Part shown: positions 61,858-64,000 of the stretch, one piece after another
Layout of the letters: each line of letters begins with the position of its first letter
Numbering within the stretch: the first letter of the stretch is position 1
Source of the DNA: Blautia luti
Lineage (GTDB): Bacteria > Bacillota > Clostridia > Lachnospirales > Lachnospiraceae
Length of the DNA stretch: 64,000 nt
NCBI RefSeq assembly: GCF_013304735.1
Contig: NZ_JAAITI010000006.1
Span: 81,761-145,760 of the forward strand
Reading direction: 5' to 3'
Translations under genes and position numbers: made by a program
Notes under the pieces: model-generated
Databases searched by the model: none
What the model saw: the letters and a program-made list of their open reading frames with translations, nothing else
What the model was told of the DNA's origin: nothing

Positions 61858-63854
61858 CACACACCCTCCATTTCTACCGGCCTGCAGAAACCGCTGATTC
61901 CCGCTCTCTCAGCAAAATACACTTCAAATCCTCTGTTCACCGTCTCCTTCATCTGCATGGACAGCGATTCCCGGAAACCATTCACATCCAGTCCTCCGCC
62001 AATGGCAAATCTCGTGGTATAATCTTCCACCTCAAGCTTTCCGTCCCAGGCTTCCCCAGCCGCCATTGCCTGTCCGCTGACAGAAGCAATGCAGTCTCCC
62101 ACATCAACCGTACCGCTGCCATACTCCATCCAGAGATACACATTGAATGTATTCGTATAATTAACAACGATCTTCTCAATGGGATAATACAGCGACAAAA
62201 TATGTTTCCCGGAATGCCAGGTCTCCACCGGACAATGCTCCACAATCTCCTCATTGTTAAATTCAAAGACCACATGGCAGACCGCCTGTCCGTCCTCCTG
62301 CCACTTCACCGGCAGGCTCACATCCACAGAAACCTCCGAACCACTCCCGGTTCCGGTTCCGGAATCCGAGCCACCAGCGACATCATCCGTACTCCCTGTA
62401 TTCTCATTCCCAGAAGTGTTTCCAACTTCATTCCCTGCCGCATCATTTTCAGAACTTCCTGCATCCGATGTCTCCCCGGTTCCATCAGAACCACCCGTAC
62501 CACTTCCAGTTCCACTGCCGCTTCCGCCCGGAAATGGAATCACCACAGTCCCGGAAGCCTCCGCAGACCGTTCCACCGGATCCGCAGCCACATCCACAAC
62601 AACCTGCGCAAAAAACTGCATGTGGTTTTCCTCAGAAGAAGCAAACTGGATACTGATCAGCTTCACCCTGGTCTGCCCGATCTCATGCACGGAAGCATTG
62701 GTAAACGTGTGAATCCCGATCTTCCCAGTCTTCGCATTGTCTTCAATCTGGTTCAGCAGCCCCGAAATATTCTTGTCATTCCTTGACTTCGCCTGAGCCA
62801 GCCTCGGATTTTTCCCCACACATTTCAGACTCTGCCTTCCCCCGATCTTCTGCCGGATGGAAGTGATACAGGTGATCTGTCCCTCATCCGCCTGTCCTCC
62901 CGCAAACGTCAGCACATCCCCCGGATCCAGTGCAGGGTTCCCGATGGTATCCGAATCAAACGGCACATACCGGATCACTGACAGATCTGTCAGGATATTC
63001 CTGCACAGCATCTCCCTGGTCTCCTTTAACCCAAACTGCAGAAGTGGGTTCACACCCAGGTTCATGGTCAGCCCGTTATCCGGGTCCAGAGCATAATACT
63101 CTGCAATCTGCGTCTGCTTGTTGGTGGAACTCACTGCCGTGTACCTGGTGATTAAATCCGAAAAGCTGGAAGAAAACCGGTGCCGCTGCTCCACCTTCAT
63201 CACAGGATCCTTCCCGTACTTCCTCAGTTCCAGTTTCCCCTCCCGGTTGATAATAAAGAAACCTCCCAGAACCTGTGCCACATAAAACAGCACGTCCCGG
63301 CAGGTCTCAATATCATTTTCAGTATAAACAGAAAGCGTCACCCCGCCATTCGGCATGGCATCAATCTCCGCCCTCTTATTCGCAAACTCCACTTTACACC
63401 GCTTACAGCACAAAGCAATAAAATCATAAGCAGTCCCCACAGTCTCAAACCCGTTGAAACTCTTATCAAACCGCAGCATAAAATCATAGGCTTTCAGTTC
63501 CAGGCACTTTGCCAGACGGTTCGCCTCACTGACCTCAAAAACTCCCATCGGCACATCTTCCACCGAACCATCCGCCAGCACCAGATGAAACACCAGCGTC
63601 ACCAGCGCATCCTCCAGCGTATACCTGTCAATATCACTCAGAAGCGTGATCCCCATCTCCGCCGCATACACCGTCCCCAGCTCAATCTCGGTACTTCCGC
63701 AGCACTGCCTGGAAATATACCCGGAGCCCTTCACAATCTCCTTCGCCCCGAACTCATACGTCATTCCGCCCTTGGTAACGATCGTACCCGTCCAGAAATA
63801 TTTTCTTGTATTACTCCTGACTGCCCTCAGAAAAGCATCCGACACCGGATACAT
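61857..63854 (-). CDS. Phage tail protein with internal low-complexity linker
   Basis: A 665-residue protein. The N-terminal 400 residues have the character of phage tail-tip or Tal-like proteins (SGYISRQCCGSTEIELGTVYAAEMGI, LECKAYDFM-like ELKAYDFMLRF, DPGDVLTFAGGQADEGQITCI). Residues about 447-510 are almost only Gly, Ser, Thr, Asp, Asn and Glu. The last 150 residues form a beta-rich domain. GGAGGTGGCGG ribosome binding site before ATG at 63854. It likely belongs to the baseplate; host-contact role is inference. Confidence 0.75.
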   Translation of the reverse strand: MYPVSDAFLRAVRSNTRKYFWTGTIVTKGGMTYEFGAKEIVKGSGYISRQCCGSTEIELGTVYAAEMGITLLSDIDRYTLEDALVTLVFHLVLADGSVEDVPMGVFEVSEANRLAKCLELKAYDFMLRFDKSFNGFETVGTAYDFIALCCKRCKVEFANKRAEIDAMPNGGVTLSVYTENDIETCRDVLFYVAQVLGGFFIINREGKLELRKYGKDPVMKVEQRHRFSSSFSDLITRYTAVSSTNKQTQIAEYYALDPDNGLTMNLGVNPLLQFGLKETREMLCRNILTDLSVIRYVPFDSDTIGNPALDPGDVLTFAGGQADEGQITCITSIRQKIGGRQSLKCVGKNPRLAQAKSRNDKNISGLLNQIEDNAKTGKIGIHTFTNASVHEIGQTRVKLISIQFASSEENHMQFFAQVVVDVAADPVERSAEASGTVVIPFPGGSGSGTGSGTGGSDGTGETSDAGSSENDAAGNEVGNTSGNENTGSTDDVAGGSDSGTGTGSGSEVSVDVSLPVKWQEDGQAVCHVVFEFNNEEIVEHCPVETWHSGKHILSLYYPIEKIVVNYTNTFNVYLWMEYGSGTVDVGDCIASVSGQAMAAGEAWDGKLEVEDYTTRFAIGGGLDVNGFRESLSMQMKETVNRGFEVYFAERAGISGFCRPVEMEGV

Positions 63855-63878
63855 CCCGCCACCTCCATTTCCCCCACG

Positions 63879-63911
63879 AAAAAAGCACCAGCCAACTAGG
63901 TGACTGATGCT
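63879..63911 (-). terminator. Rho-independent terminator between phage genes
   Basis: AGCATCAG and CTGGTGCT pair (one G-U) over a 12-nt loop, followed by TTTTTT on the minus strand. It lies only about 25 nt ahead of the tail gene start. Confidence 0.7.
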
Positions 63912-63946
63912 GTGTTATGTTATTGTTTATCACTACAACCTGGAAT

Positions 63947-64000
63947 TTATCGTCTTGTTCCATTCTTATCAAAATTCTTTTTTAATGCTATTTCTGTTGG
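63947..64000 (-). CDS. C-terminal end of a phage gene (cut by window edge)
   Basis: The minus strand ends an open frame PTEIALKKNFDKNGTRR-stop at 63947, followed by a terminator. Too short to identify; it is probably the gene ahead of the tail protein. Confidence 0.35.
   Translation of the reverse strand, partial: PTEIALKKNFDKNGTRR

Larger units (their letters stand above)
48575..64000 (-). mobile_element. Prophage or phage-derived element with metal/fumarate-reductase cargo (right end outside the window)
   Basis: A run of minus-strand genes with phage tail, holin, endolysin and a large serine recombinase shows a prophage. The left boundary should lie close to the end of the recombinase gene, between 48545 and about 48580, next to the hybrid kinase. 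Between the endolysin and the small phage-type genes sits a more AT-rich cargo block (about 51.6-58.2 kb) flanked by gene remnants, which suggests later insertion into the phage. The right end, capsid and replication genes are not in view, so activity cannot be judged. Confidence 0.75.

Overview
The window looks like a chromosome segment of a spore-forming, Gram-positive gut anaerobe of the Lachnospiraceae (Blautia-like; this is inferred from gene order and protein character, since no 16S is present). It carries a complete spoIIIAA-AH operon, sigG, a YlmC/YmxH-type sporulation gene, AGGAGG-type ribosome binding sites and sigma-A promoters. The last quarter is a prophage or phage-derived element.

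Layout. 1-3.5 kb (minus strand): an isoprenoid/DNA-repair/antitermination housekeeping run (dxs-ispA-xseB-xseA-nusB-Asp23). 3.6-5.2 kb: prfC with its own promoter. 5.3-10.2 kb: the eight-gene spoIIIA operon that builds the forespore-mother cell channel. 10.3-13.8 kb: a membrane-anchored beta-propeller-like protein, a phosphopantetheinyl transferase and a UvrD-like helicase. 13.9-17.5 kb: gltX, acpP, an FtsW/SpoVE protein and ssrA (tmRNA; predicted encoded tag ADEKLALAA). 17.7-28.2 kb: a fucosyl-glycan locus made of an ABC importer without ATPase, two cytoplasmic alpha-L-fucosidases (GH29, GH95) and a YesM/YesN-type two-component system. Both regulated promoters carry the same pair of direct repeats at identical spacing. 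28.2-38.4 kb: efp, aroK, a YqeG phosphatase, a patatin, citrate synthase, an aminotransferase, glutamate dehydrogenase, nrdR, sigG and a polyphosphate:AMP phosphotransferase. 38.4-39.25 kb: a small unknown gene behind a strong promoter and a long folded leader. 39.3-42 kb: a rhodanese-TtcA fusion, a ferredoxin-type protein and a Crp/Fnr regulator, with a perfect palindrome centred near -41.5 of the ferredoxin promoter. 42.1-48.5 kb: a glycogen debranching enzyme, an orphan EutJ-like chaperone and a large hybrid sensor kinase.

48.6-64 kb is the mobile part, all on the minus strand. Read in the direction of transcription it holds tail proteins, holin, endolysin, then a cargo block, then small phage-type genes and a large serine recombinase that stops 30 bp before the hybrid kinase gene. 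The cargo (51.8-58.0 kb) is the most unusual part of the window. It is a tightly packed apparent operon of a CadC-type metal sensor, a CadA/ZntA-type P-type ATPase with a very recently duplicated HMA domain, a membrane-anchored protein with a flavinylation-like DAVTGAT motif, a possible di-haem cytochrome b, and FrdA/FrdB-like fumarate reductase subunits. A palindromic operator overlaps the -10 box in front of the first gene. Gene remnants lie on both sides. The arrangement suggests a metal-inducible export pump made together with a transmembrane fumarate-reductase-like electron chain, carried by a phage. I do not know a described system with this composition.

No CRISPR array, rRNA or tRNA gene was recognised. 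Coordinates of starts were chosen from ribosome binding sites and family N-termini; alternatives are given where they matter.
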